From contig NZ_SNUB01000022.1 in the NCBI RefSeq assembly GCF_004378355.1, positions 1 to 59,640 of the forward strand: DNA of 59,640 nt. The letters run 5' to 3'. Below are positions 9,492-17,360 of the stretch, piece by piece. Source of the stretch: Psychromonas algicola (lineage in GTDB: Bacteria > Pseudomonadota > Gammaproteobacteria > Enterobacterales > Psychromonadaceae). Both the position numbers and the translations under genes were made by a program. Numbering within the stretch: position 1 is the first letter of the stretch; each line of letters opens with the position of its first letter. The notes under the pieces were generated by a model that searched no databases, was not told the DNA's origin, and worked only from the letters and a program-made list of their open reading frames with translations.

Positions 9492-9815
9492 GGACTTAAC
9501 TCAACGCGGCTACAACACTCCACCGTTGAGCTTTCCCAAACGATGGATAACTTTCAGCAACAGCAAACAGGACGTTTGCTGTAAGTTCATCCGGCACAGG
9601 GACGTGCCGTATGAACTGGTGCGTTAAGAAAGTTCACCATGGTTTGGATTAGAAAGCGATTCGGTGTCAGTCTTTTTGCTTACTTTTTCTTCTGACCAAG
9701 AAAAAGTAAAGTCGCCGACAGGGCGAAATCACTGTAAATAACCATCAACATGATCCGACGAGCGAAGACGAGTTAACCTTTGGTGCAGATAAACCTCTCG
9801 GAGACTATCGGAACT
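9492..9815 (+). repeat. Dispersed hairpin-rich intergenic repeat, copy C
   Basis: Opposite orientation to A and B, so B and C form an inverted pair around the SIR2-HerA operon. It has two GGA-loop hairpins: arms CAGCAAAC/GTTTGCTG around AGGAC (9561-9581), and GGCAC/GTGCC around AGGGAC (9593-9608). The second is nested inside AGTTCAT/ATGAACT (9584-9617). A perfect 12-bp inverted repeat, TTACTTTTTCTT / AAGAAAAAGTAA with loop CTGACC, spans 9680-9709. The shared blocks CGCCGACAGGGCGAAA and GATCCGACGAGCGAAGACGAG's first 20 bases follow. It fills the gap 9452-9834. Confidence 0.78.
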
Positions 9816-9834
9816 AGGCTGATCTTTTTTTGTT

Positions 9835-10365
9835 TCAATCAATATACTTTGAAAGTACATCGGACAGAAACTTCGCAACAGCCTCTAATTCTTTAACATA
9901 AACTGCAATATTAATTTTATCTTTTTTATCTTTAGGTATGCGTAGTCCTTCATCATTAGAATGTAATGGGACTTCGGGAATACCACCTTTTGCCGAATAT
10001 GGATAACGCCTATCGGTAAAAACGGTTTTATTCAATTCTATATCTTGCTTTAGTGAGCGTGAATATTGAATTTCATATTTATTTTTTAAATACTCTGCAT
10101 CTAATGGATGGTTTATCTCTATCTTATGAAAAATCTTTGATAGGTCATGTGTTTTCTTTGTATGGTTTACCTTTATTGCAACTGAATCATTCCATTCAAT
10201 CTTTGTCCGAATACTTTTCAAAAAGCACTCAATAGATAAAGCTAGCATTATAAAATAAGGATTATTAGGGCCATTCTCTTTTAATATTTGAGCCGCTGAA
10301 TAGTAATCCTTTGCATGTGTGAATAATCCAAAGTCGACTAAGTTTTTAGTCTGTATATTTTTCAT
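9835..10365 (-). CDS. HEPN-domain-like hypothetical protein
   Basis: A 176-residue, mostly helical protein. The N-terminal half (DYYSAAQILKENGPNNPYFIMLALSIECFLKSI, then KTHDLSKIF) resembles HEPN-type proteins, in which a two-helix bundle carries SxE and HDL-like patterns. The classical RNase motif Rx4-6H is not obvious, so nuclease activity should not be assumed. AGAGG lies 7 bases upstream of the ATG. The gene sits alone between repeats C and D, next to the SIR2-HerA pair, in a position typical of a defence or toxin cargo gene. It could equally be a non-defence HEPN protein. Confidence 0.6.
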   Translation of the reverse strand: MKNIQTKNLVDFGLFTHAKDYYSAAQILKENGPNNPYFIMLALSIECFLKSIRTKIEWNDSVAIKVNHTKKTHDLSKIFHKIEINHPLDAEYLKNKYEIQYSRSLKQDIELNKTVFTDRRYPYSAKGGIPEVPLHSNDEGLRIPKDKKDKINIAVYVKELEAVAKFLSDVLSKYID

Positions 10366-10435
10366 AATTTAACCTCTACAAAAGTATTGGGAAGTTATTC
10401 GTTGAGCTTAACAATATCAATAAGTTAATAAAAAA

Positions 10436-10770
10436 TGAAACTCAATACGGCTACATCAACCTCCCATTAAGTTTTTCTGAATCAATCACTGCCTTTAGCA
10501 AGCAGAGGCATGGATGCCGTTGTTAGCGAACTTCGCGGCATGGACGCCGCGTATGAGCGGTGCGTAAAGAAGGCTGTGATTTATTCAGAATAAAAAACGT
10601 TATGGGCGATTTTCTTTTGGTTCCGTTTTCTTTATTCGTATAAAGAAAATGAACTCGCCGACAGGGCGAAACCACTGTAAATAATAACCAAGATGATCCG
10701 ACGAGCGCAGACGAGCTAAACTTCAATGCAGAAATGAATTCCCACGCGGAGCATGGGAACTAGGATGAAC
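10436..10770 (+). repeat. Dispersed hairpin-rich intergenic repeat, copy D
   Basis: Same orientation as copy C. Hairpins: GGC-ATGGAT-GCC (10507-10518), GCGGC-ATGGAC-GCCGC (10535-10550), and a perfect 10-bp inverted repeat TTTTCTTTAT / ATAAAGAAAA with loop TCGT (10626-10649). It shares CTCAATACGGCTACA, GTGCGTAAAGAA, CGCCGACAGGGCGAAA and GATCCGACGAGCGCAGACGA with the other copies, and ends with CCCACGCGGAGCATGGGAAC (10741 on). A 67-codon minus-strand frame inside it is judged spurious. It fills most of the gap 10366-10795. Confidence 0.78.
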
Positions 10771-10795
10771 CTTCACTGCGCTAAGCAAAACAAAA

Positions 10796-11500
10796 CTATA
10801 ACTCCGTCACCATTCCATCATCAATAAAATACGCCATTTGAATCTGCTTATTCCCATCCACCAAATTAAGATTCTTATTCTGTTGGTTGCTTTGTAACGT
10901 CCCAGTCACTCTGATTGGAACATAAGGCGATCTTGCTTCAAAAGCTTGCTTGGTTTTCACCAATATTAATTGATTGGCTGCTGGAACGGGTTTGTGTGAA
11001 CAGGCACCGACTGTGGGTACTAACAAAAACTCTGTCACTAAACCTTCGTTAAATTCTAAAGCGAGTAAATAGCCTGATATTTGTATTTGCCTGTTGATTA
11101 ATAAACTGTTGGTTGCCATTGCGGCTTTTCTTCGTTTTGCGACGATGATTTCGCGCTGTGCAAAGAGGCCTTCAATGTCTACCTTGTCTGCTATGAGTTT
11201 GGACTTTGCTTCTTCACCCATTTTTATCATTTTCTCAGTGACTCTATTTGGTAATGTTTTTTGCAGCTCTACAACGCGACCATAAATAGAAAGGTTGTAT
11301 ATTTGCTTCTGCGTTAACTCGCGGAATGGGTCGTAATACGGGGCAACTTTACCTTGCAGATCTTGCCAGCCTATTTGTATGGTGCCTGAGTTATTTTGTT
11401 TTTGTATCTTGCTCTCTGGTGTGGGAGAAACAATGGCAAAGGAGAGTGATGAGCTCAGGGTTAATGCAATTAATAGTAATGGGGTGAAGAATACTTTCAT
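10796..11500 (-). CDS. DUF3299 family exported protein
   Basis: A 234-residue protein of unknown function. The N-terminus has a clear Sec signal (MKVFFTPLLLIALTLSSSLSFA). Family features are WQDLxGKVAPYYDPFREL after the signal, and VPTVGACSHKPVPAANQ, the Cys/His/Pro block typical of DUF3299. The start at 11500 was preferred to the ATG at 11578 because AGGAA lies upstream and the signal peptide then begins at residue 1. In other gammaproteobacteria such genes often sit by ABC transporter permeases, but none is present here. It is divergent from the symporter gene at 11684. Confidence 0.82.
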   Translation of the reverse strand: MKVFFTPLLLIALTLSSSLSFAIVSPTPESKIQKQNNSGTIQIGWQDLQGKVAPYYDPFRELTQKQIYNLSIYGRVVELQKTLPNRVTEKMIKMGEEAKSKLIADKVDIEGLFAQREIIVAKRRKAAMATNSLLINRQIQISGYLLALEFNEGLVTEFLLVPTVGACSHKPVPAANQLILVKTKQAFEARSPYVPIRVTGTLQSNQQNKNLNLVDGNKQIQMAYFIDDGMVTEL

Positions 11501-11683
11501 GCTTATTCCTAAGTGTGAATGGTTTGCTATTAAGCTTTTGTGATTGATAACTCTAGCAAGTTTTTGCTTTGTATTCATTTTAAATTAAGTAGTTAAGCGA
11601 TTATTGATCACTGTCAGTATTCAATACAGGATATTCGGTACCTTGTGCTTGAAAATTGTTAAAGATAATAAAAGGGATCGTCA

Positions 11684-12937
11684 GTGATAAAATTAAATAA
11701 AAGTTTGTTTTCAAATATAGGCACGCAAGTGGTCATCGCCATGGTTATTGGTACTGTGGTGGGCGCTTATATGGGACCGAGTGCAGAAATGTTCGCGCCA
11801 CTTGGTGCTGTGTTTATCCACCTCATTAAAATGTTGGTTATTCCTTTAGTGGCGGTTGCCATTATTACAGGAGCGGCGAATTTAGGTGATAGTCCTGCGG
11901 CAGGAAAAATCGGTTTGACGACTTTTATTTTCTTTATGTTAACGTCTGCGGCTGCGGTTGCTCTGGCGCTTGGGTTAGGTGAGTTATTTAAACCGGGTGT
12001 GGGCATTGATTTAACGAGTATGCATTCTATGTTTTCAAATGAGTATGCGGATAAAGGCGAAGTGCCTGGGTTCTTTGCGACTGTTTTAGGCATGATCCCA
12101 ACGAATGTATTTCAGTCATTAAACAATGCAAATATTCTGCAAATTCTTGTTTTCTGTTTGTTCTTAGGCATTGCTTTATCTAAAGTCGATACCGCTAAAA
12201 CGGCACCTTTACTGATGGCGTTAAATGGTTTGGTTGATGCTTTTGTATGGATGATTAATGTGGTTATGCGTATCGCGCCAATTGGTGTGTTTGGCTTGAT
12301 GGCTGAAGCGGTAGGGACTTTTGGGTTTGATGTGTTATCGGTTGTGATGAAGTTATTCGTTGTTTATGTCATTGCTATTCTTATTTTTGGCTTTGGTTTT
12401 TATCCATTATTAATCAAGCTATTTTCGAATGTGTCTGCGCGTCGCTTTTTGTCTGTGATGAAACGTCCGCAAGCGGTGGCTTTGTCAACAGCTTCTTCAA
12501 TGGCAACATTGCCTGTGACTATGGATGCGGTTCAAAAAGATTTAAATATTAATAATTCGACGGCTTCTTTTGTTTTACCTTTAGGGGCCACTATTAATAT
12601 GAGCGGTAATGCGATTTATTATGGATTAGTCGCTGTATTTTTTGCTCAAGTTTTTAGTATTGATTTAAGCTTTGGTGCTTATATTGCGATCATCTTAACG
12701 GCAACTATTGGTGCAATTGGTCAAGCTGGTGTGCCTGGGCCTTCTTTCTTAGTGGTTGCGGTGTTATTAGCGGCGGGCATTCCAATTGAAGGGTTACCAT
12801 TATTATTCGCCTTGGATAGAATTTTCGATATGATCCGCACTGCGCTTAATATTACTGGTGATGCCGCTTGTGCTGTGATTGTTGATGGTTTACATCTGCC
12901 TGCTGAAGAGCAAGCGGAAGAAGCCGTTGTGAAGTAA
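11684..12937 (+). CDS. Dicarboxylate/amino acid:cation symporter (GltP/DctA type, DAACS family)
   Basis: A 417-residue inner-membrane symporter for acidic amino acids or C4-dicarboxylates, driven by Na+ or H+. It shows the family's hallmark regions: a Ser-rich re-entrant loop (STASSMATLPVTM), [15 protein letters not shown], a second re-entrant loop (GVPGPSF), and the C-terminal DRIFDMIRTALNITGDAA, whose Asp/Arg/Asn contact substrate. There are about eight membrane segments plus hairpins. The start is GTG at 11684, preceded by GGGATC. A terminator follows at 12971. The substrate cannot be settled by eye, hence no gene symbol. Confidence 0.9.
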   Translation: MIKLNKSLFSNIGTQVVIAMVIGTVVGAYMGPSAEMFAPLGAVFIHLIKMLVIPLVAVAIITGAANLGDSPAAGKIGLTTFIFFMLTSAAAVALALGLGELFKPGVGIDLTSMHSMFSNEYADKGEVPGFFATVLGMIPTNVFQSLNNANILQILVFCLFLGIALSKVDTAKTAPLLMALNGLVDAFVWMINVVMRIAPIGVFGLMAEAVGTFGFDVLSVVMKLFVVYVIAILIFGFGFYPLLIKLFSNVSARRFLSVMKRPQAVALSTASSMATLPVTMDAVQKDLNINNSTASFVLPLGATINMSGNAIYYGLVAVFFAQVFSIDLSFGAYIAIILTATIGAIGQAGVPGPSFLVVAVLLAAGIPIEGLPLLFALDRIFDMIRTALNITGDAACAVIVDGLHLPAEEQAEEAVVK

Positions 12938-12970
12938 CGCTTGAGTGATTAATGTTTACTTTGTATTGAT

Positions 12971-12997
12971 AAAAGGGGCGAAAGCTCCTTTTTTTAT
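12971..12997 (+). terminator. Rho-independent terminator after the DAACS symporter gene
   Basis: The stem AAAAGGGGC / GCTCCTTTT with a GAAA-type loop is followed by T residues. Confidence 0.85.
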
Positions 12998-13121
12998 GCT
13001 TGGTATTAAAGGGCGGGTTATTTATCTTGCAGGCTGCTGGTTATCAAGCTTTCGTGAAGTTCATTAAACCGTCACATTTATTGTTTAGTTTGCTTGCCAT
13101 ATTCATTCAGGGAGCAAGACA

Positions 13122-14564
13122 ATGACGAGTAAAGCTATAACTAGTAAAAAAACGTATAAGAAAACATTGATCGCAAGTTTATTATCGGCAAGTGTAATGA
13201 CTGGCTGTGCCAACCATGCAGACAAAATAGGGAATGCTGATTTCATTGCTAGTTTTTCAGGTCAAAGTAGTGAATTACCTTATTCGGTTTTACGCAATGA
13301 TTTACTTGATGCGAAAACCAATCAACCCTTTGAAATTCGTAATGGTGGTTATGGCTCGGCGATGACTGCTCATCCTACACATGTTAATCAATTTTATGCG
13401 TTAACGGATCGAGGACCGAATGCAAATTACACGGGTGATTATGGCAAAGGGAAAAGTTTTCCTGTTGTGTCTTATGTGCCACGTATTGGTTTGTTTGAAG
13501 TGAGTCACGATGGTTCTATTTCATTGGTTAAAGATATTTTGCTTAAAACACCAACAGGGGAGTTGATTTCAGGATTACCTAATTCTTCTGCTTTAGGCGG
13601 CACAGGCGAAACGCCTTATCATGCCGATGGAACGCCGGTGTTAATGGATAATAGTTTGCCTTATAGCAAATCGACTAATCCTATCAAAGTGGATGATTTT
13701 GGTTTAGATGGCGAAGGACTAGTGGCTTTAAAAGATGGTTCTTTTTGGGTGAGTGATGAATACGGTCCACATATTGTTCATTTTGATCAGAATGGTGTTG
13801 AGATTGAGCGTATTAATGCGTTTAAAGACGATCAACGTACACAGATTAACTTACCAGCTGTTTTTCAACATCGCCGTGCTAACCGAGGAATGGAAGGTTT
13901 GGCGATCACGCCTGATGAATCAACATTGGTTGGCATTATGCAATCGACCATGAAGAATCCTGATAAAGCGGCACAAAAGGGCAATTTAACTCGTATTGTG
14001 ACAGTGGATTTGAATACAGGTAACACTGAGCAATATTTATATCGCCAAGAAAAAGCAGAAAATGCTAACTCTGAAATTGCGACGTTAACGGCTGAGCAAT
14101 ATTTAGTGATTGAACGCGATGGCAGTTTCCTTTTAGGTGGTCCTAAAAAAGCTAATCCTAATGCACAGAAACAAGTTTACCGAATCGACTTAAGCACTGG
14201 TACGCCACTTTCTAGTGTTGCGCTTTCAGCTTCTGTTACGCGCGATGCAAGTCATGGTTTATTGATTGATGGTTTAACGCTTGAACAATATGCAAATAAA
14301 CATGGTTGGAATGCATTAGCGGCAAAAGGTATTCAACCTGTGAATAAAACCTTAGTGATTGATATGGTTGATGAAGTGGCTTATCCACACGATAAAATGG
14401 AAGGCTTGTGGGTGATTGATGAACACCACTTAGGCGTATTAAACGACGATGATTTTGCAACATGGTCAACTAAGGGCAAGTTAGAACAAAAGTATTTGGA
14501 TAAAAATACTGTGGATTCGAATCAACTTTACATTATCAAAGCGGATCTGTTTGGTAATGATTAA
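13122..14564 (+). CDS. Lipoprotein with phytase-like esterase domain
   Basis: A 480-residue protein with a lipoprotein signal: a basic N-terminus, a hydrophobic stretch and the lipobox SVMTGC (Cys around residue 28). The rest matches the esterase-like activity of phytase family (PF13449-type beta-propeller), recognisable from FYALTDRGPNANY, DGEGLVALKDGSFWVSDEYGPHIVHF and RGMEGLAITPDESTL. Such proteins hydrolyse phosphate or carboxyl esters outside the cytoplasm; the natural substrate is unknown. RBS GGGAGCAAGACA precedes the ATG. It is monocistronic, followed by a MITE and a shared terminator. Confidence 0.85.
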   Translation: MTSKAITSKKTYKKTLIASLLSASVMTGCANHADKIGNADFIASFSGQSSELPYSVLRNDLLDAKTNQPFEIRNGGYGSAMTAHPTHVNQFYALTDRGPNANYTGDYGKGKSFPVVSYVPRIGLFEVSHDGSISLVKDILLKTPTGELISGLPNSSALGGTGETPYHADGTPVLMDNSLPYSKSTNPIKVDDFGLDGEGLVALKDGSFWVSDEYGPHIVHFDQNGVEIERINAFKDDQRTQINLPAVFQHRRANRGMEGLAITPDESTLVGIMQSTMKNPDKAAQKGNLTRIVTVDLNTGNTEQYLYRQEKAENANSEIATLTAEQYLVIERDGSFLLGGPKKANPNAQKQVYRIDLSTGTPLSSVALSASVTRDASHGLLIDGLTLEQYANKHGWNALAAKGIQPVNKTLVIDMVDEVAYPHDKMEGLWVIDEHHLGVLNDDDFATWSTKGKLEQKYLDKNTVDSNQLYIIKADLFGND

Positions 14565-14571
14565 TACACTA

Positions 14572-14733
14572 ATACCAATTACATTAAATAAGTGTTCTAA
14601 ATTTTGCGCAGGTAAAATGGCTTAGTTCAAGGCATAAGTTGAGGTAAAGGGTTGTTTCCTTTATGAAACTTATAACGAAGAAATAAGTTATTTTAACAAG
14701 TAAAATAGATCAGTTAATTAGTGTGATTGGTAT
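14572..14733. mobile_element. MITE-like element, family 1, copy 1
   Basis: A 162-bp non-coding element with imperfect terminal inverted repeats: left ATACCAATTACATTAAAT, right ATTAGTGTGATTGGTAT. Both tips end in TA, consistent with a TA target site. Its reverse complement aligns along most of its length to 44516-44675, sharing TCTATTTTA-TTGTTAAAATAA near one end and TTTAATGTAAT-GGTAT at the other. It carries no open frame. Confidence 0.8.
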
Positions 14734-14760
14734 AAATACGTATTAGCAAACACTGGATAC

Positions 14761-14799
14761 AAAAAAACCGCTTTATTATAATAATGAAGCGGTTTTTTT
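14761..14799. terminator. Bidirectional terminator between the esterase gene and crp
   Basis: AAAAAAACCGCTT pairs with AAGCGGTTTTTTT around a TATTATAATAATG-type loop. A and T runs on both sides let it serve the two convergent genes. Confidence 0.9.
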
Positions 14800-14817
14800 A
14801 TGGGATTTGAATGCGAA

Positions 14818-15456
14818 TTAACGCGTACCAAATACCACGATTGTTTTACCGTGAGCAGAGATAAGACCTTGCTCTTCTAGCATTTTCAAAATACGTCCAA
14901 CAGTTTCACGTGAACAACCCACGATTTGACCAATTTCTTGACGTGTAATTTTGATTTGCATACCGTCTGGATGAGTCATCGCATCTGGTTGTTTTGCTAA
15001 ATCTAGCAATGTGTTTGCGATACGGCCAGTTACATCTAAGAATGCTAAGTTACCCACTTTTTGGCTAGTCACTTGTAGTCTGTTCGCCATTTGGCTTGAA
15101 AGACGCATTAAGATATCTGGATTAACTGTAATTAGCTGTGTAAATTTCTTGTATGAAATTTCTGCTACTTCACAAGCTGATTTTGCTTTAACAGATGCAC
15201 TACGGATTGGCTCTTCTTCTTTATCGAATAAGCCTAATTCGCCGATGAAATCACCTTGGTTCAGGTAAGACAGAATCATTTCTTTTCCGTCTTCGTCTTT
15301 AATGACAACAGCAACAGAACCTTTAACGATGAAGTACAATGTATCCGCTTTCTCGCCTGCATGAATTAACATACTTTTTGCAGGATATTTGTGAGTATGA
15401 CAATGCGATAAAAACCATTCTAACGTTGGATCGGTTTGAGGTTTGGTAATGATCAT
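14818..15456 (-). CDS. crp: cAMP-activated global transcription regulator CRP
   Basis: A 212-residue protein nearly collinear with E. coli CRP. The cAMP-binding domain includes [10 protein letters not shown] and the RSAS cAMP-phosphate contact region. The hinge is followed by the C-terminal helix-turn-helix [22 protein letters not shown], in which the Arg, Glu and Arg that read TGTGA are conserved, so standard CRP sites can be expected in this genome. A two-residue insertion (KEEEPIRS) accounts for the extra length over the usual 210. AAGGGAAG precedes the ATG. Candidate target sites are seen upstream of the porin and the sodium symporter in this window. Confidence 0.97.
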   Translation of the reverse strand: MIITKPQTDPTLEWFLSHCHTHKYPAKSMLIHAGEKADTLYFIVKGSVAVVIKDEDGKEMILSYLNQGDFIGELGLFDKEEEPIRSASVKAKSACEVAEISYKKFTQLITVNPDILMRLSSQMANRLQVTSQKVGNLAFLDVTGRIANTLLDLAKQPDAMTHPDGMQIKITRQEIGQIVGCSRETVGRILKMLEEQGLISAHGKTIVVFGTR

Positions 15457-15671
15457 AAACTTCCCTTTATCTTTGGTGATGAATAGCTAACGCTATTTCT
15501 TTTATTTTTCACTAAAACACATTCTATATATGAATTGTATCGTTTTTTTATAAAGCTCTACAATTCATATGGCCATTACTTCTGCTATAAATTAGAACTT
15601 TGTGATAGACAACGTTTATTTATAACCGTATTCATTAATTATGCACGCTCGCTATCTAAAAACAATATAAA

Positions 15672-15914
15672 TTATTCGTTTATTTTTTCTACTTGTGCAG
15701 CTTGGAGCTCGTGTTTGCTGATTAGAGTTACGCTTTCTTCAAGTTCTGAATAAATAATGTGGATATCTTCATTCTTAATTTGTAATAGCACTTGTTGTGT
15801 TTTTTCCTGTAATGAAAATTCAACTAATCCGTAATCCGTTCCTTCACGTAATATATATTGTTCGATTAAATTGTTTAATGTCATCTCGTCGAGTTGTTGG
15901 TAGGGTATTAGCAT
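15672..15914 (-). CDS. yheU: YheU family protein (UPF0270)
   Basis: An 80-residue protein with the UPF0270 pattern MLIPYQQL, LNNLIEQYILREGTDYG and a Ser-Glu-Leu-x-Glu-x-V block. The function is unknown. yheU also lies near crp in E. coli, which supports orthology. It is A/T rich with a weak ribosome site. The 215 bp between it and crp has no gene and is expected to contain the crp promoter and leader. Confidence 0.88.
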   Translation of the reverse strand: MLIPYQQLDEMTLNNLIEQYILREGTDYGLVEFSLQEKTQQVLLQIKNEDIHIIYSELEESVTLISKHELQAAQVEKINE

Positions 15915-16036
15915 TAGTGTCTCGTTTAATGTTAGGAATTTCGTTGTATCAATGATTTATATCATATCAGTTCATATACATTTTATTAGAATTAACACTA
16001 TTATTTGAGTTATTCATTTTTTAGAGGGAGTTTCCA

Positions 16037-16339
16037 ATGAACAAAAGTTTAATTGCATTATTTTTATGTCTTCCATTTTTTGCCAATGCAGCAGACATCG
16101 AAGCAGGTAAAGCAAAGTCAGCTGTTTGCGCTGTATGTCACGGTGCTGAAGGTGTGTCTGCTGTACCTATTTATCCAAACTTAAAAGGACAAAAAGAAGC
16201 TTACCTTGTTTCTACTTTAAAAGCCTATAAAGACGGCGTTCGTGGAGGTGGTATGTCAATGTTGATGAGTCCGCAAGCCGCTATGTTAAGCGATGCAGAT
16301 ATTGCAAACCTTGCAGCTTATTACTCTTCTTTAAAATAA
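16037..16339 (+). CDS. Periplasmic class I cytochrome c (c553/c5-like)
   Basis: A 100-residue precursor with signal peptide [18 protein letters not shown], leaving a mature protein of about 82 residues. A single haem-attachment motif, CAVCH, follows the mature N-terminus; the axial Met is probably one of the Met residues in [10 protein letters not shown], and the C-terminal helix ends [13 protein letters not shown]. It is an electron carrier in the periplasm; its donor and acceptor are not evident. A strong RBS (AGAGGGAG) precedes the ATG. It converges with the peroxiredoxin gene through the duplicated terminator region. Confidence 0.9.
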   Translation: MNKSLIALFLCLPFFANAADIEAGKAKSAVCAVCHGAEGVSAVPIYPNLKGQKEAYLVSTLKAYKDGVRGGGMSMLMSPQAAMLSDADIANLAAYYSSLK

Positions 16340-16355
16340 TATTAATTAGCAGGAT

Positions 16356-16385
16356 CAAAAAAGGCCTCAAATGAGGCCTTTTTAT
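16356..16385. terminator. Terminator hairpin, first copy
   Basis: Stem AAAAAAGGCCTC / GAGGCCTTTTT with loop AAAT. This copy belongs to a duplicated block and serves the cytochrome c gene. Confidence 0.85.
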
Positions 16386-16406
16386 TTATAACAATTTAGT
16401 TAATTA

Positions 16407-16485
16407 TTATAGGTCGTCAGAGTTAGCTGCTAGGTATTTTGCAACGCCTTCTGGAGATGCGTCCATATCGGCTTTGTCTTTAGCC
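16407..16485 (-). pseudogene. Duplicated 3' fragment of the peroxiredoxin gene
   Basis: These bases repeat the last 25 or so codons of the peroxiredoxin gene at 16585, including the stop codon. With the terminator beside it, the repeated block runs 16354-16485 and matches 16531-16664, offset by about 178 bp. The match is nearly exact, apart from a short change (ATATCGG for ATACCTG) and one T fewer in the terminator. No promoter, start or catalytic part is present, so it cannot make a working enzyme. Confidence 0.88.
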
Positions 16486-16532
16486 CTATAGTGAGCGCTG
16501 GACTGACTCATCGGAAAGCTAACTCGCACGAT

Positions 16533-16562
16533 CAAAAAAGGCCTCAAATGAGGCCTTTTTTA
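16533..16562. terminator. Terminator hairpin, second copy
   Basis: Same GGCCTC/GAGGCC stem as at 16356 with T and A runs on both sides. It lies directly after the peroxiredoxin gene on the minus strand. Confidence 0.88.
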
Positions 16563-16584
16563 TTTATAACAATTTAGTTAATTA

Positions 16585-17187
16585 TTATAGGTCGTCAGAG
16601 TTAGCTGCTAGGTATTTTGCAACGCCTTCTGGAGATGCGTCCATACCTGCTTTGTCTTTAGCCCATTGAGCAGGACAAACTTCACCGTGCTCTTCGTGGA
16701 ATTGAAGTGCATCAACCATACGTAACATTTCGTCTACGTTACGGCCTAATGGAAGATCGTTCACTACTTGGTGACGTACAACACCTTCTTTGTCGATTAA
16801 GAAAGAGGCACGTAATGCTACACCAGCTTCTTCAAATTCAACACCGAATGCTTGGCAAATTTCATGCTTAACGTCAGCAACTAATGGGTATTGAACTGCA
16901 CCGATACCGCCATCATTGATAGCAGTGTTACGCCATGCGTTGTGTGAGAATTGTGAATCAATTGAAACACCAATTACTTCAACACCACGCGCTTGGAATT
17001 CACCAAAACGTTTGTCGAATGCGATTAACTCTGAAGGACATACAAATGTGAAATCAAGCGGGTAGAAAAAGATAACTGCTTCTTTACCTTTTGTGAATTC
17101 AGCAAAGTTAAAGTTATCTACGATTTCGCCATTACCTAGTACAGCGGCAGATGTAAAATCAGGTGCTTGTTTTGTTACTAATACCAT
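16585..17187 (-). CDS. Typical 2-Cys peroxiredoxin (AhpC/Prx1 type)
   Basis: A 200-residue thiol peroxidase that reduces hydrogen peroxide and organic peroxides in the cytoplasm. The peroxidatic Cys lies in FYPLDFTFVCPSE, with Arg in the RASFLID region. The resolving Cys lies in GEVCPAQW near the C-terminus, so it is a two-Cys enzyme. I start at 17187 (MVLVTKQAPDF) because GAGGAA lies just before and the family begins there; an ATG 21 codons upstream adds non-family sequence. The C-terminal tail beyond the resolving Cys is present. Part of its 3' end is duplicated downstream. Confidence 0.93.
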   Translation of the reverse strand: MVLVTKQAPDFTSAAVLGNGEIVDNFNFAEFTKGKEAVIFFYPLDFTFVCPSELIAFDKRFGEFQARGVEVIGVSIDSQFSHNAWRNTAINDGGIGAVQYPLVADVKHEICQAFGVEFEEAGVALRASFLIDKEGVVRHQVVNDLPLGRNVDEMLRMVDALQFHEEHGEVCPAQWAKDKAGMDASPEGVAKYLAANSDDL

Positions 17188-17360
17188 TGGATGTTCCTCT
17201 ATATAATTTGAAGTATTGTATGACCGACTTTTCATTGGCCATAACTTCAATAGTATCCATTAAATTAAATACTTAAACGAATTGTTTATATCAATCAAGT
17301 TAATAGGTAAATGCTATCAAAAATGCGATTTGCATTGTGTAAGTAAAATAACTTAGTCGC

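Noticed and set aside
10523-10726. 67-codon minus-strand open frame
   Set aside because: It lies wholly inside repeat copy D, its translation has no recognisable domain, and equivalent frames are not kept in copies A-C.
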